Shown: in pieces, positions 32,946-42,782 of the stretch | How the letters are laid out: each line of letters opens with the position of its first letter | Position numbering within the stretch: position 1 is the first letter of the stretch | NCBI RefSeq assembly: GCF_030271535.1 | Contig: NZ_JASCXJ010000003.1 | Location: forward strand, 248,001 to 312,000 | Reading direction: 5' to 3' | DNA from: Nocardiopsis sp. ATB16-24 | GTDB taxonomy: Bacteria; Actinomycetota; Actinomycetes; Streptosporangiales; Streptosporangiaceae | DNA length: 64,000 nucleotides | Translations under genes and position numbers: made by a program | The notes under the pieces: model-generated | The model's database searches: none | The model's input: the letters and a program-made list of their open reading frames with translations, nothing else | What the model was told of the DNA's origin: nothing

Positions 32946-33254
32946 TCAGGTCGCCTCGTCGTCGAAGGGTGGACGTTTGCCGTTCAGCCTGGCCGCGGGC
33001 TTCTTCTCCGGTTCCTCGTCCTCCCAGAAGTGCTTCTGTACGAAGCGCTTGGGGTTGAGGTCCTGCACGTCGAAGTCCTTGAACTCCGGCCCCAGGCCCT
33101 CCTTGATGTCCTTGGAGGCGGAGTTGGCCATGACACGCAGTTGGCGCAGCACCCTGCCGATCTGCTGGGCGGCCTTGGGCAACTGGTCCGGGCCGAAGAT
33201 GAGCAGCGCGAGCAGGAGGAGGATGACGAACTCTCCTCCGCTGATGTTGAACAT
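32946..33254 (-). CDS. tatB: twin-arginine translocase subunit TatB
   Basis: 102-residue protein with a short periplasmic start (MFNISGGEF), one helix (VILLLLALLIFGPDQLP, containing the FGP hinge), an amphipathic helix (KAAQQIGRVLRQLRVMA) and a charged tail. The Glu at position 8 in the membrane start is the TatB-type residue. TatB recruits folded twin-arginine precursors to TatC; tatA and tatC are not nearby. Confidence 0.88.
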   Translation of the reverse strand: MFNISGGEFVILLLLALLIFGPDQLPKAAQQIGRVLRQLRVMANSASKDIKEGLGPEFKDFDVQDLNPKRFVQKHFWEDEEPEKKPAARLNGKRPPFDDEAT

Positions 33255-33351
33255 GCGCGACCCTCGTCCTTCGTGTACAGACCGGCACCAAGCAGGTTAA
33301 CCGGTATCGGGAAGGTTGGGTAACCCCGTCCCGACCCGGCACGGACAAGCG

Positions 33352-33386
33352 GACCGGCCCCTCGCTCATGGAGCGAGGGGCCGGTC
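33352..33386. terminator. strong terminator hairpin
   Basis: Perfect 16-bp stem (33352-33367 with 33371-33386) around the loop ATG. It lies upstream of tatB and downstream of the cold-shock gene, so it stops leftward transcription from the latter. Confidence 0.85.
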
Positions 33387-33427
33387 GGACGCCTCCTGAC
33401 CCGGAGAGGTGAGCTCCTGGTCACCTT

Positions 33428-33459
33428 GGTCCGGAGCCGCCGGGCGGATGCTCCGGACC
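33428..33459 (-). terminator. second hairpin after the cold-shock gene
   Basis: GGTCCGGAGC (33428-33437) pairs perfectly with GCTCCGGACC (33450-33459) across a 12-base loop. Together with the hairpin at 33352 it forms a double terminator for the cold-shock gene; 33255-33581 holds nothing else recognisable. Confidence 0.6.
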
Positions 33460-33581
33460 GAAGAGCGCAAGGCGTGTCATAGCGAACCCGATCCCGGCTG
33501 TTCGGGTGTACGGACAAGGGTCGCGCTCACAGACGGTGTCGCCGAACGGTGGGCTGCCGCCGAAGGCGCAAAGACGCGGGT

Positions 33582-33785
33582 CTAGACGGTCCTGACGTCA
33601 GCCGCCTGCGGGCCCTTGGGGCCCTGGATGATGTCGAACTCGACCTTCTGGTCCTCTTCCAGGTTCCGGAAGCCGGTCCCCGCGATCGCCGAGTAGTGAA
33701 CGAACACGTCGGGCTGGCCGCCCTCGACGGCGATGAACCCGAAACCCTTCTCAGAGTTGAACCACTTCACGGTGCCCTGAGCCAT
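33582..33785 (-). CDS. cold-shock protein (CspA family)
   Basis: 67-residue single cold-shock domain. RNP1 is KGFGFI (residues 13-18) and RNP2 is VFVHYS (27-32), so it binds single-stranded RNA and DNA. ATG 33785 gives the canonical [17 protein letters not shown] start. About 200 bases of long leader lie upstream, typical of csp mRNAs. Single-gene unit. Confidence 0.95.
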   Translation of the reverse strand: MAQGTVKWFNSEKGFGFIAVEGGQPDVFVHYSAIAGTGFRNLEEDQKVEFDIIQGPKGPQAADVRTV

Positions 33786-34076
33786 GTGCTCTCCCTTGGG
33801 GACTACTTCGGGGCCGCACCCTGCTGGCCCCGGGTCGCCGGGCGCCGGACCGACGAGTGATCCCGTATCGAAGAGCGCCCACGTGAAGTTCCGCGAGGCG
33901 CCTCGGGCATCCATGGAAACTACAACAGCAACCAGTTGCAGACAGTACCAGGGAGAGTGGTGCCATGCCGAGACCTCGCGCGTGGGAATCACCCTCGCGG
34001 CGTGTCCTGTTCCGGCTACTCCGAGCCCTTGCTTTTCCGATGGAGGACCACTAACGGGGCGTGTCGGAGAGCCCGT
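33786..34076 (-). promoter_or_regulatory. probable promoter and leader of the cold-shock gene
   Basis: 291 bp without a gene. On the minus strand a possible TTGCTG and TGTAGT pair lies near 33,910-33,935, about 150 bases before the start codon, and GC-rich hairpins (GGGGCC/GGCCCC near 33810-33830) lie in between. The right end is an imperfect hairpin AACGGG/CCCGTT (34053-34077), a possible terminator for the mannosyltransferase gene. Confidence 0.4.
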
Positions 34077-35714
34077 TCAGGAACCCCCGCTGCCGTAGAT
34101 CCACACGTCGAACCACAAACGGTCGCGCCACATCCCCTCGTCGATCGGATACGCCGCCAGAACGGGGTAGAAGTAGGCGAAGGAGGCCACGATCAGCAGC
34201 AGGACCACGCCGTAGACGGTGCCTCCCACCGCCCTCAGATACGGGGCGAAGCGCGGAGCGCCCTCGCCGGCCCCCATGACGAGACCGAGCGCCAGAACGA
34301 TCGCCAAGACCAGGAACGGCAGGATCGGCAGCGCGTAGAACAGGAACATGGGGCGGTCGGGGTAGGCGAACCACGGCAGCCATCCCGCCGCGACGGCCAG
34401 CAGCACGGCGCCCGCACGCCAGTCCCGGAACGTCACCCACCAGCCGAACATCACGATCAGGGCGAGGAGGGCGAGCCACCAGATGATCGGCGTGCCGATG
34501 GAGACCACCGAGGTGACGCAGTCACCGGTGCCGCAGCCGACGGCCTCCCCGTTGTAGTGGAACATCACCGGAGTGCGCATGATGAGCCACTCCCACGGCT
34601 CGGAGATGTAGGAGTGGTCGCTGACCAGCCCGGTGTGGAAGTTCATCATCCGGCGGTGGTAGTCGAACAGGCTCCACAGGGCCTCCACGGGCTTGCCCAG
34701 GAACCGGGGCAGCAGGTCGGCCGTCACGCCGTCGGCGTAGTCGCGGTTGTAGCCGCCCTGGGTGAACAGCCACCCCGACCAGGAGGCCACGTAGACGAGG
34801 GCCGCGACCACCACGGTCTGGACGAACGCCGGAACGGCGTCGATCCCCAACCAACGCCAGAAGGGGCGTTGCTGGCCGACGCTGATCCGGGCTCCGTAGT
34901 CCCACGCCACCGTGAGCAGGCCGAACGCCGCCACGAAGAACAGGGCCGACCACTTCGTGCCGATCGCCAGTCCGAAGCACAGGCCGGCCGCGACACGCCA
35001 CCAGCGCATCCCCAACCAGCCCACCGACGTCAGTTCCGTACCCGCCTCCGACAGGCGGACCAGCCGCTCCCTGGTCTTGTCCCGGTCGATCACCAAACAC
35101 GCGAACCCGGCCAGGACCCACAGGGTGAGGAAGATGTCCACCATGGCGATGCGGCTCAACGTGAAGTGCAGGCCGTCCAGCGCCAGGATCATGCCCGCCG
35201 TGCACCCGAGCAGCACCGAGCGGGTCATCCGGGTGGTCAACCGCACCAGGATGAGGACCGAGGCCATTCCCGCCAGGGCCGAGGCGAACCGCCACGCCTC
35301 CGGGGTCATGGTCGTGCCGAACGGAAGCAGGGCCCACAGCCAGTCGCCGAAGGCGATCATCCACTTGCCGACGGGCGGGTGCACGACGAAGTCGCCCGCC
35401 CCGGTGAAGATGTCCTGGTGACCCTGGCCGAGCAGGTCGTCTGCGTCGACCGGCTCCTCCAGGGTCTCGTGCTCGTATCCGAACTCCTGGAGCCCGTAGG
35501 CGTCCTTGGCGTAGTAGGTCTCGTCGAAGTAGATCCTGTCGGGGTGGCCGAGGTTGAAGAACCTCAGGACCCCCGCGAACAGGGCCACGAGGGCGGCGGC
35601 CGACCATCCCAGCAAGCGCGGCGCGGGATCGACGGGCAGGAAGCGGCCACGGATCGATGCCGACCGCGGCGGGGGCGAGGGCTCGGCCTCGGAGGAGTAT
35701 GCGGTGGTGCTCAT
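34077..35714 (-). CDS. pmt: dolichyl-phosphate-mannose--protein mannosyltransferase (PMT family)
   Basis: 545-residue GT39 membrane enzyme with about 10-11 hydrophobic helices. The first extracytoplasmic loop holds the catalytic Asp-Glu pair in IYFDETYYAKDAY (about 63-75) and HPPVGKW follows near 112. It transfers mannose from polyprenyl-phosphate-mannose to Ser/Thr of secreted proteins. It is divergent from rsmI, an arrangement conserved across actinobacteria. Confidence 0.94.
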   Translation of the reverse strand: MSTTAYSSEAEPSPPPRSASIRGRFLPVDPAPRLLGWSAAALVALFAGVLRFFNLGHPDRIYFDETYYAKDAYGLQEFGYEHETLEEPVDADDLLGQGHQDIFTGAGDFVVHPPVGKWMIAFGDWLWALLPFGTTMTPEAWRFASALAGMASVLILVRLTTRMTRSVLLGCTAGMILALDGLHFTLSRIAMVDIFLTLWVLAGFACLVIDRDKTRERLVRLSEAGTELTSVGWLGMRWWRVAAGLCFGLAIGTKWSALFFVAAFGLLTVAWDYGARISVGQQRPFWRWLGIDAVPAFVQTVVVAALVYVASWSGWLFTQGGYNRDYADGVTADLLPRFLGKPVEALWSLFDYHRRMMNFHTGLVSDHSYISEPWEWLIMRTPVMFHYNGEAVGCGTGDCVTSVVSIGTPIIWWLALLALIVMFGWWVTFRDWRAGAVLLAVAAGWLPWFAYPDRPMFLFYALPILPFLVLAIVLALGLVMGAGEGAPRFAPYLRAVGGTVYGVVLLLIVASFAYFYPVLAAYPIDEGMWRDRLWFDVWIYGSGGS

Positions 35715-35821
35715 CTCGGCTCGTAGGTTGGGGTCGGAGATGGTCGTCCGTCACGGACGGCCCGCGGAGATTTCGGGTGGCGCGACAGAGCCCACCGTAG
35801 CGCGACAGGACGGGGATCACA

Positions 35822-36697
35822 GTGCTTGAGGGTGAAGCTGGTGCGAGGGCGGCGGGGACCCTGACACTCGCCGGTGTGCCCATCGGGAACCTGGACGACG
35901 CGCCTCCCAGGCTGCTGCGCGCGTTGGAGGACGCACGCGTCATCGCGGCCGAGGACACACGCAGACTACGCCAGTTCGCCTCTCGCGCGGACGTGCGCCT
36001 GGGGGGAGCCGAGGGCGCGCGCGTGGTGTCCTACTACGACGCCAACGAGGACCGCCGCACCGACGAACTCCTCGCCGAGCTGAGGGACGGGCGCGACGTG
36101 CTGGTCGTCACCGACGCCGGAATGCCCGGCGTGTCGGACCCGGGGTATCGCCTGGTCTCGGCCTGCGCGCGGGAGGACATCCCGGTGACCGCCATTCCGG
36201 GGCCGTCCGCGGTGACCACCGCGCTCGTGCTCTCGGGCCTGCCCACCGACCGCTTCTGTTTCGAGGGCTTTCCGCCCCGTAAGGGCCTGGCCGGACACCT
36301 GGCGGACCTGGCCGCGGAACGCCGCACGATGGTGTTCTTCGAGAGCCCGCACCGTGTCGCGGCCACCCTGGAGGCGATGGCCGAGGCCTTCGGCGCCGAC
36401 CGACGCGCCGCGGTCTGCCGTGAGCTCACCAAGACCTACGAGGAGGTGCGCCGCGGAGGCCTCGGGGAGCTGGCGGGGTGGGCCGCCGAGGGGGTACGGG
36501 GCGAGATCTCCATCGTCGTGGAGGGCGCCCGCCGGCGCCCGGAGGAGACCGACGACGAGGCGCTCCTGGTCGCGGTCTCGGAGTTGGAGGGGGAGGGCCT
36601 GCGGCGTAAGGAGGCGATCACCCGTGTGGCCAAGCGGAGCGGGGTCCCCAAACGGCGTGTCTACGACCTGGTGCACGGGATCACGTCCGCCGATTGA
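35822..36697 (+). CDS. rsmI: 16S rRNA (cytidine1402-2'-O)-methyltransferase
   Basis: 291-residue SAM enzyme of the tetrapyrrole-methylase fold. Key segments: LTLAGVPIGNLDD (N-terminal strand), DTRRLRQ, VSYYDANE, VVTDAGMPGVSDPG (SAM loop, about 96-109), GPSAVTTALVLSGLP and FEGFPPRKG. GTG start at 35822. It 2'-O-methylates C1402 in the ribosomal P-site. Single gene opposite pmt. Confidence 0.95.
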   Translation: MLEGEAGARAAGTLTLAGVPIGNLDDAPPRLLRALEDARVIAAEDTRRLRQFASRADVRLGGAEGARVVSYYDANEDRRTDELLAELRDGRDVLVVTDAGMPGVSDPGYRLVSACAREDIPVTAIPGPSAVTTALVLSGLPTDRFCFEGFPPRKGLAGHLADLAAERRTMVFFESPHRVAATLEAMAEAFGADRRAAVCRELTKTYEEVRRGGLGELAGWAAEGVRGEISIVVEGARRRPEETDDEALLVAVSELEGEGLRRKEAITRVAKRSGVPKRRVYDLVHGITSAD

Positions 36698-36781
36698 GCA
36701 CGGCGGGGACTCCGAGGAGACCTTGTACCGGACGGTGCGTCCCCTCGGGAGGGCGGGCCGGCCTTGGAGGAGGATCGACAC

Positions 36782-37444
36782 ATGAGAAGCGAGCTTTTTC
36801 AGCAGGCCCGGGAGAACAGTCGACCGGGGATGCACTTGCAGAACAACAAGATGCTCCGGGTGGGTCTGGACGGGGAGTTCCTCGCACGGCAGGGCTCCAT
36901 GGTCGCCTACCAGGGCCGGGTCGACTTCTCCTACGAGGGGGCCGGCGGCGTCGGCAGGTTCTTCAAGAAGGCCCTCACGGGTGAAGGGCTGCCGCTGATG
37001 CGTGTCTCCGGACAGGGGGACGTGTTCCTGGCCCGCGACGCCTGGGACGTGCACCTGGTGGATCTGGAGGACGAACGGCTCACGGTCAGCGGGGAGAACG
37101 TCCTGGCCTTCGAGAGCGGGCTGAGCTGGGACATCCGCCGGATCGAGGGAGCGGGCATGCTCAGCGGTGGATTGTTCAACACGGTCTTCGAGGGGCGGGG
37201 CAGGGTGGCCATCGCCTGCCACGGCACCCCCGTGCTGATCGACGTGGACCGGCCGACCTTCGTCGACACCGACTCCGCGGTCGCCTGGTCCACCTCACTG
37301 CGCACGGGGGTGCGGCGTACGGCGAAGGTCGGGGCACTCATCGGCAGGGGCAGCGGCGAGGCCGTCCAGCTCTCCTTCGAGGGAAAGGGATTCGTCATGG
37401 TGCAGGCCTCCGAGGGCGCCCCCGCGCACGCCCAGGACGCCTGA
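36782..37444 (+). CDS. AIM24 family protein
   Basis: 220-residue beta-rich protein of the AIM24/TraB-like family (SDGxG-like repeats: VGRFFKKALTGEGLPLMRVSG, about 50-70, and GAGMLSGGLFNTVFEGRGRVA, about 123-143, split here). ATG 36782 follows a GGAGGAGG site. Bacterial AIM24 proteins have no settled function; proposed links are to membrane or stress functions. It is followed by a terminator shared with secDF. Confidence 0.85.
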   Translation: MRSELFQQARENSRPGMHLQNNKMLRVGLDGEFLARQGSMVAYQGRVDFSYEGAGGVGRFFKKALTGEGLPLMRVSGQGDVFLARDAWDVHLVDLEDERLTVSGENVLAFESGLSWDIRRIEGAGMLSGGLFNTVFEGRGRVAIACHGTPVLIDVDRPTFVDTDSAVAWSTSLRTGVRRTAKVGALIGRGSGEAVQLSFEGKGFVMVQASEGAPAHAQDA

Positions 37445-37460
37445 CCCGGCACACGAGGAG

Positions 37461-37495
37461 GGCCCCGGGGTCGCACACCTCGCGTCCCCGGGGCC
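37461..37495. terminator. bidirectional terminator hairpin
   Basis: GGCCCCGGGG (37461-37470) with CCCCGGGGCC (37486-37495), 10 bp and a 15-base loop, between the convergent AIM24 and secDF genes. Confidence 0.75.
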
Positions 37496-37514
37496 CGACA
37501 CCGTCAGGCGGTCG

Positions 37515-40160
37515 TCACACGACCGCGCCGTCGTCGGCCTCGCGGGCGGCCTTGGCGGCCACCCTCTGCTTGGCCTTGCGCTCCTTGAGCACGTGCGGCG
37601 GGTCGGTCCGATCCCACTTCTGCAACCAGATGGACAGCGGGACGGCGACGAACACCGTGGACAGCACACCCGTGGTCAGACCGACCAGCATCGCGATGGA
37701 GAAGTCCTGGAGCGAGGACCCTCCGAAGAAGGTCAGGAAGCCCAGGATGATCAGCGCGCCCACCGAGGTGTTGACGGTACGCGGCAGGGTGTTGAGCACC
37801 GCACGGTTGGCGATCTCGCCGAACTTCGACTTCTCGTCCCGGGCCCACTCGTCGCGCACCCGGTCGAACACCACCACCGTGTCGTTGACGGTGAAACCGA
37901 TGACGCTCAGCAGCGCGGCGAGGAACACCCCGTCGATCGGCTTGCCCCACCAGACGAACAGACCGATCACCAGGACCAGGTTGAACGCCAGCGACAGCAT
38001 GGTGGAGACACCGAACGACCAGCGGAAACGCCAGGCCAGGTAGATCATCTGGAGGGCGAGCGCGGCGCCCAACGCGATCAGGGCCCGGTTGCGCAACTCC
38101 TCGCCCATGCTCGGACCGATCAGCTCGTCGCTGACCATCTCCACGCCACCGGTGGCCTCGTCCAGGGCGTCGGTGATACCGGCCGCCTCGTCGTCGGAGA
38201 TGTTGCCGGTGCGCACCGCGAGGTCGCCGTCACCGGACTCCTGCACCACGGCGGTGTCCGATCCCGGGAAGTCGAGTCCGGCGATGATCTCGCGGGCCTC
38301 GTCCACCGAGACGGCCTCGCCGCCGGTGATCTCGTACTCCAGCACCCGGCCGCCGGTGAACTCCACGCCCAGGTTGGTGTCGCGGACCAGCGGCGCGGCG
38401 ATCGCCGCGGCCACGATCAGGGCGGCCACGATCAGGCCCTTGCTCCGGTGCTTCATCAGGTCGGGGTTCTTCGCGACCAGCCAGCTCCGGACCCCACCGA
38501 TCCTGTTCAGACCGCTGATCGCCGGATGCTTGCGGATGACCGAGCGGCGCACCGCCCATTCGACGAACACGCGCGCGATGATCAGCGCGGAGAACATCGA
38601 GACGACGGTACCGATGCTCAGGGTCACACCGAAGCCCTGGACCGTTCCCGAGGCGAAGAAGAACAGCAGCGCCGCGGCGATGAGGGTGGTGACGTTGGTG
38701 TCCAGGACCGCGCTCCACGCCTTGCGGGAGCCCTCCACGAACGCCTTCTCCAGGTTCGGCGGGATGGCCCGACGGCGACGTCGGGCGAGCGCCCCGGTCT
38801 CGGCCTTGGCGGCCTCGTCCTCGGTGGCCTCCTGCATGCCCGCGGACTTGTTCGCCTCGTAGACCTTCGACTGGCGCTGGTACTCCTCACGCGCACGTTC
38901 GAAGATCAGCACGTTGGCGTCGATGGCCATACCGATCGCCAACACGAAACCCGCCAGGCCCGGCAGGGTCAGTGTGGCGTTGATGGCCACCAGCGCCCCG
39001 TAGGCGATCAGTGTGTAGAACGCCAGCGCGACCGAGGCCAGGAAACCGACCAGACGATAGACCAGCGTGATGTACAGGGCGGTGAAGGCCAGGCCCAGGA
39101 CGGCGGCGATGGCGCTGGCCTGGATCGCGGCGGCGCCGAGGGTCGGGCCGACAGTCTGACGCTGGACCTCGGTGACGGGCAGCGGCAGCGAACCGCCCTC
39201 GATCAGCACCGCCAACTCGCTCGCGGTCTCACTGGTGAAGGAGGGGCTGGTGATGACGGTGGACCCGCCCGGCATGCCCACGTCACAGGCGAACTCCGGG
39301 TTGACCTCCGGTGCGGAGATGATCTGCTCGTCCAGCACGATCGCCACCCGACGGCGCGGGTCGCCCTGTTGGTAGCAGGCCGCGTCGGCGGTCAACTGGG
39401 TCCACTGCTGACGGCCCTCGCCACGGAAGTTGACGTTGACCGTCCACTGGGTGCGGTTGACGTTGTCCAGGGCCGCCTCGGCGCTGGAGACCTGGTCGCC
39501 CCGGATCGCGATCTCGCCCAGCTGCAAGGGCGTGCCGTCCTGGTCCGGAAGCGTCATCACGACGTCTTCGGGGTTCTCGGCGGAGGGGCCGCCCTGGCCG
39601 CCCAGGAGTTCCTCCATCTGCTCGGGCGTCATCTCCTCGCCGCCGCCCTCGCCGCCTTCGTCCCCGCCCTCCGCGTCGGCGGGGGGCCTGGCCTCGTCGG
39701 CCTCGCCCTGCGGGGCGTTGGCGAAGTCGCCGCCCGCCCCCGGGGCCTGGACGCCCTGGCCTCCCTGCTCTCCCACGCCGAGCACAGGGTGGAAGGACAG
39801 CTGGGCGGTCTGGCCGACGATCTGCGCGGCCTCCGCCGGGTCCTGCACACCGGGCAGCTCGACGATGATCCGGTTCTCACCCGAACGGGACATGGTCGCC
39901 TCGGACACGCCCAAGCGGTCGATGCGCTGGCGCAACACCTCCACGACCTTGTCGGTGTTCTCCGCGTTGGCGGACGTTCCGTCGGGGCCGTCCTGGGTCT
40001 CCAGGACGATTTGTGTGCCGCCGCTGAGGTCGAGCCCCAGACGCGGCGGGATGAACCACGCCGCGCCGAACGCGACGAGGATGACGAGAAGGGAGACGAG
40101 CGCGCGTGTCCAGCGCGCTCCTGCTCCCGTGTGACTGGACAAGGGGTAGGTACCTCTCAC
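37515..40160 (-). CDS. secDF: protein translocase subunit SecDF (fused SecD-SecF)
   Basis: 881-residue fusion. The SecD half has TM1 (ALVSLLVILVAFGAAWFIP), the D1 motif GLDLSGGTQIVLE, an acidic Gly/Glu-rich insertion (about 150-200) in the periplasmic P1 domain, and five further helices with GFVLAIGMAIDANVLIFER (D5/D6). The SecF half begins near residue 585 with a helix and GVEFTGGRVLEYEI, and ends with VIGFTVNDTVVVFDRVR. It uses the proton gradient to help release exported proteins. GTG 40160 is the best start although it has no clear ribosome site; a much longer open frame reaches 40412. Actinomycetes often have a separate secD/secF pair in addition, so this may be a second system. Confidence 0.92.
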   Translation of the reverse strand: MRGTYPLSSHTGAGARWTRALVSLLVILVAFGAAWFIPPRLGLDLSGGTQIVLETQDGPDGTSANAENTDKVVEVLRQRIDRLGVSEATMSRSGENRIIVELPGVQDPAEAAQIVGQTAQLSFHPVLGVGEQGGQGVQAPGAGGDFANAPQGEADEARPPADAEGGDEGGEGGGEEMTPEQMEELLGGQGGPSAENPEDVVMTLPDQDGTPLQLGEIAIRGDQVSSAEAALDNVNRTQWTVNVNFRGEGRQQWTQLTADAACYQQGDPRRRVAIVLDEQIISAPEVNPEFACDVGMPGGSTVITSPSFTSETASELAVLIEGGSLPLPVTEVQRQTVGPTLGAAAIQASAIAAVLGLAFTALYITLVYRLVGFLASVALAFYTLIAYGALVAINATLTLPGLAGFVLAIGMAIDANVLIFERAREEYQRQSKVYEANKSAGMQEATEDEAAKAETGALARRRRRAIPPNLEKAFVEGSRKAWSAVLDTNVTTLIAAALLFFFASGTVQGFGVTLSIGTVVSMFSALIIARVFVEWAVRRSVIRKHPAISGLNRIGGVRSWLVAKNPDLMKHRSKGLIVAALIVAAAIAAPLVRDTNLGVEFTGGRVLEYEITGGEAVSVDEAREIIAGLDFPGSDTAVVQESGDGDLAVRTGNISDDEAAGITDALDEATGGVEMVSDELIGPSMGEELRNRALIALGAALALQMIYLAWRFRWSFGVSTMLSLAFNLVLVIGLFVWWGKPIDGVFLAALLSVIGFTVNDTVVVFDRVRDEWARDEKSKFGEIANRAVLNTLPRTVNTSVGALIILGFLTFFGGSSLQDFSIAMLVGLTTGVLSTVFVAVPLSIWLQKWDRTDPPHVLKERKAKQRVAAKAAREADDGAVV

Positions 40161-40224
40161 TGCGAATACGGATGGTCCCGGCGCATGCCCGGACGGGCCG
40201 GGCGGGGGGTGCGTTCCGGGGTGG

Positions 40225-40719
40225 TCAGATGGCGGTGTTCGCCGTGAGAGGGGGAGCCCGTGTCGGCGGCAGCTCCCCGAGGGCGACCTGTTCGGGAGCG
40301 GGGTCGGAGGTCGGGGGAGGCAGAGGCCACCAGGGTTGGTCCCACACCGCCAGACGCAGAGCGCAGGCGGGCACCGCGTCGGGAAGGTCGCGCAACACCG
40401 GACGTTGGTCACAGGTGGAGGCGGGCGGTCCGACGGTCACCATCGGGGCCATGGCCAGGTCCGCGCGTTCGCGCGGGGTCATCCGCTCCTGTTCCGCGGT
40501 CCGGTCCCGCTCGTGCGCGGGGGCGCTGAACAGGCCGTGCGAGGGCAGGGCGGAGTCGGCCGTACGCTCGCCGCCGGAGGCGACGGGGAAGGACAGGACG
40601 ACGAGGAGCACCACGCTGGTCAACAACGCGGCGGTGTGCAGGGCAGGGCGGTTCAGGGCACCGCCGACCATGGTGACCACCGCCTCGGGTAGGGGCCGGG
40701 AGAGGACGTCGTCCGTCAT
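40225..40719 (-). CDS. hypothetical single-pass membrane protein
   Basis: 164-residue protein starting at ATG 40719 (MTDDVLSRPLPEAVV). One helix (ALHTAALLTSVVLLVVLSFPVA, about 27-48) is followed by an extracytoplasmic Pro/Ala-rich domain containing two Cys (STCDQRPVL and VPACALRLA), which may form a disulfide. It is 64 bp upstream of secDF on the same strand and probably cotranscribed. Family unknown. Confidence 0.6.
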   Translation of the reverse strand: MTDDVLSRPLPEAVVTMVGGALNRPALHTAALLTSVVLLVVLSFPVASGGERTADSALPSHGLFSAPAHERDRTAEQERMTPRERADLAMAPMVTVGPPASTCDQRPVLRDLPDAVPACALRLAVWDQPWWPLPPPTSDPAPEQVALGELPPTRAPPLTANTAI

Positions 40720-40884
40720 CACGTGTCCCGGTCGCGCACATCTCGTCCAGCAGAGCATACGGGTGACGGCAAGCCTTCGGGAATGTCCTTTCGGTTCCGA
40801 ATTGCGCGCCATCTCCGTTCGGGTCCGGGCCGGGGAGGGGCACAGGGGTGCGCGACAGGCCGCCGTCCCCTTTAGGCTTGGAGC

Positions 40885-42702
40885 ATGTCGTCGAATCGTC
40901 ACATCCTGACCGCGGTCGCCTGGCCCTACGCCAACGGACCGCGCCACATCGGTCACGTGTCCGGCTTCGGAGTCCCCTCCGACGTCTTCTCCCGCTACCA
41001 GCGAATGTCGGGCAACCACGTGCTGATGGTCAGCGGTACCGACGAACACGGCACCCCGGTCCAGGTGCTGGCCGACCAGGAGGGCGTGAGCGCCCGCGAA
41101 CTGGCCGACCGCTACAACCGGATCATCGCCGAGGACCTGGTGGGGCTGGGTCTGTCCTACGACCTGTTCACCCGCACCACCACCGGCAACCACTACGCCG
41201 TCGCCCAACAGCTGTTCACCACGCTGTACGAGAACGGGTACGTCTTCACCCGCACGACCAAGGGCGCGGTCTCCCCCTCCACCGGCCGCACGCTCCCCGA
41301 CCGCTACATCGAGGGCATCTGCCCGATCTGTGGGTACGACGGCGCGCGCGGCGACCAGTGCGACCACTGCGGCAACCAGCTCGACCCCATCGACCTGGTC
41401 TCGCCCCGCTCGCGGATCAACGGCGAGACGCCGGAGTTCGTCGACACCGAGCACTTCATGCTGGACCTTCCGGCCTTCGCCGACGTCCTCACGACCTGGC
41501 TCAAGGGCAAGGAGGGCGACTGGCGGCCCAACGTGCTCAGGTTCTCCTTGAACCTGGTGGAGGACCTCCAGCCCCGCGCGGTCACCCGCGACCTCAACTG
41601 GGGCGTGCCCATCCCGTTGGAGGGGTGGAGCGACAACGACAACAAGCGCCTGTACGTGTGGTTCGACGCGGTCATCGGCTACCTGTCGGCGTCCATCGAG
41701 TGGGCCGCGCGCATCGGCGAACCCGAGGCGTGGCGTCGCTGGTGGCAGGGCGAGGACGCCCGGTCCTACTACTTCATGGGCAAGGACAACATCGTCTTCC
41801 ACTCGGTCGTGTGGCCCGCGATCCTGTTGGGAGTCGACGGTGAGGGCGACCGGGGTGGGGAACCCGGGCCACTGGGCAGGCTCAACGTGCCCACCGAGGT
41901 GGTCTCCAGCGAGTTCCTCACCATGGAGGGACGCAAGTTCTCCTCCTCGCGCAGCGTGGTGATCTACGTGCGCGACTTCCTCCGGCGCTACTCGGCCGAC
42001 GCGTTGCGCTACTACATCATGGCCGCCGGACCCGAGACGCAGGACACCGACTTCACCTGGGCCGAGTTCGTGCGCCGCAACAACGACGAGCTGGTCGCGG
42101 CCTGGGGGAACCTGGTCAACCGCTCGATCTCGATGGCGGCCAAGAACCTGGGCGAGATCCCCGCCGCGGGCGAACTGACGGACGAGGACCGCAGGGTGCT
42201 GGCCGACTCCAAGGCGGCCTTCGACAGGGTCGGTGAGCGGCTGGAGCGATCCCAGTTCAAGGCCGGCCTCCAGGAGGCCATGCGCACCGTGGCCGAGGCC
42301 AACAAGTACATCTCCGACCAGGCCCCGTGGGCGCTGAAGAAGACCGACCCGGAGCGGATGGCCACCGTGCTGCACGTGGCCCTCCAGTTGGTGCAGGACG
42401 CCAACACGCTGCTCACCCCGTACCTGCCCGCGTCGGCGAACAAGGTGCACGCGATGCTCGGCGGAGAGGGCACCTGGACGGGCATGCCCCGTCTTGAGAC
42501 CGGACACGACACCATCGGCGGTTCGCGGGAGGCCGTGGACTACCCGGTGATCACCGGGAACTACGCCGACGACGTGGCGCGCTGGGAGTCCAGGCCGATC
42601 GTGCCCGGAACCCCGCTCAGTCGGCCCGAGCCGCTGTTCGTCAAGCTCGACCAGTCGGTGGTGGACGAGGAACTGGCCCGCCTGGAAGAGGCCGTCGGGT
42701 AG
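40885..42702 (+). CDS. metG: methionyl-tRNA synthetase
   Basis: 605-residue class I aminoacyl-tRNA synthetase charging tRNA-Met. The HIGH motif is at residues about 20-23 (PRHIGHVSG), the zinc knuckle uses [18 protein letters not shown] (two CxxC pairs, about 147-164), and the KMSKS loop appears as GRKFSSSR (about 350-357). No C-terminal tRNA-binding extension. Followed by a terminator. Confidence 0.96.
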   Translation: MSSNRHILTAVAWPYANGPRHIGHVSGFGVPSDVFSRYQRMSGNHVLMVSGTDEHGTPVQVLADQEGVSARELADRYNRIIAEDLVGLGLSYDLFTRTTTGNHYAVAQQLFTTLYENGYVFTRTTKGAVSPSTGRTLPDRYIEGICPICGYDGARGDQCDHCGNQLDPIDLVSPRSRINGETPEFVDTEHFMLDLPAFADVLTTWLKGKEGDWRPNVLRFSLNLVEDLQPRAVTRDLNWGVPIPLEGWSDNDNKRLYVWFDAVIGYLSASIEWAARIGEPEAWRRWWQGEDARSYYFMGKDNIVFHSVVWPAILLGVDGEGDRGGEPGPLGRLNVPTEVVSSEFLTMEGRKFSSSRSVVIYVRDFLRRYSADALRYYIMAAGPETQDTDFTWAEFVRRNNDELVAAWGNLVNRSISMAAKNLGEIPAAGELTDEDRRVLADSKAAFDRVGERLERSQFKAGLQEAMRTVAEANKYISDQAPWALKKTDPERMATVLHVALQLVQDANTLLTPYLPASANKVHAMLGGEGTWTGMPRLETGHDTIGGSREAVDYPVITGNYADDVARWESRPIVPGTPLSRPEPLFVKLDQSVVDEELARLEEAVG

Positions 42703-42730
42703 GACCTCGGGCACCGAGAGGCACAACGAC

Positions 42731-42761
42731 CGCGCCGACGGGCACACCGCCCGTCGGCGCG
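42731..42761. terminator. terminator after metG
   Basis: CGCGCCGACGGG (42731-42742) and CCCGTCGGCGCG (42750-42761) form a perfect 12-bp stem with a 7-base loop, just before the tatD ribosome site. Confidence 0.8.
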
Positions 42762-42782
42762 CCTTCGTGGAGGGACGTGAAC

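Noticed and set aside
37593..40247. Plus-strand frame of 884 codons opposite secDF
   Set aside because: Low-complexity translation rich in Arg, Gly and Asp, antisense to the full SecDF fusion.
40225..42747. Minus-strand frame of 840 codons over metG
   Set aside because: Most of it is the mirror of metG; only the last 164 codons beyond metG form a plausible gene.
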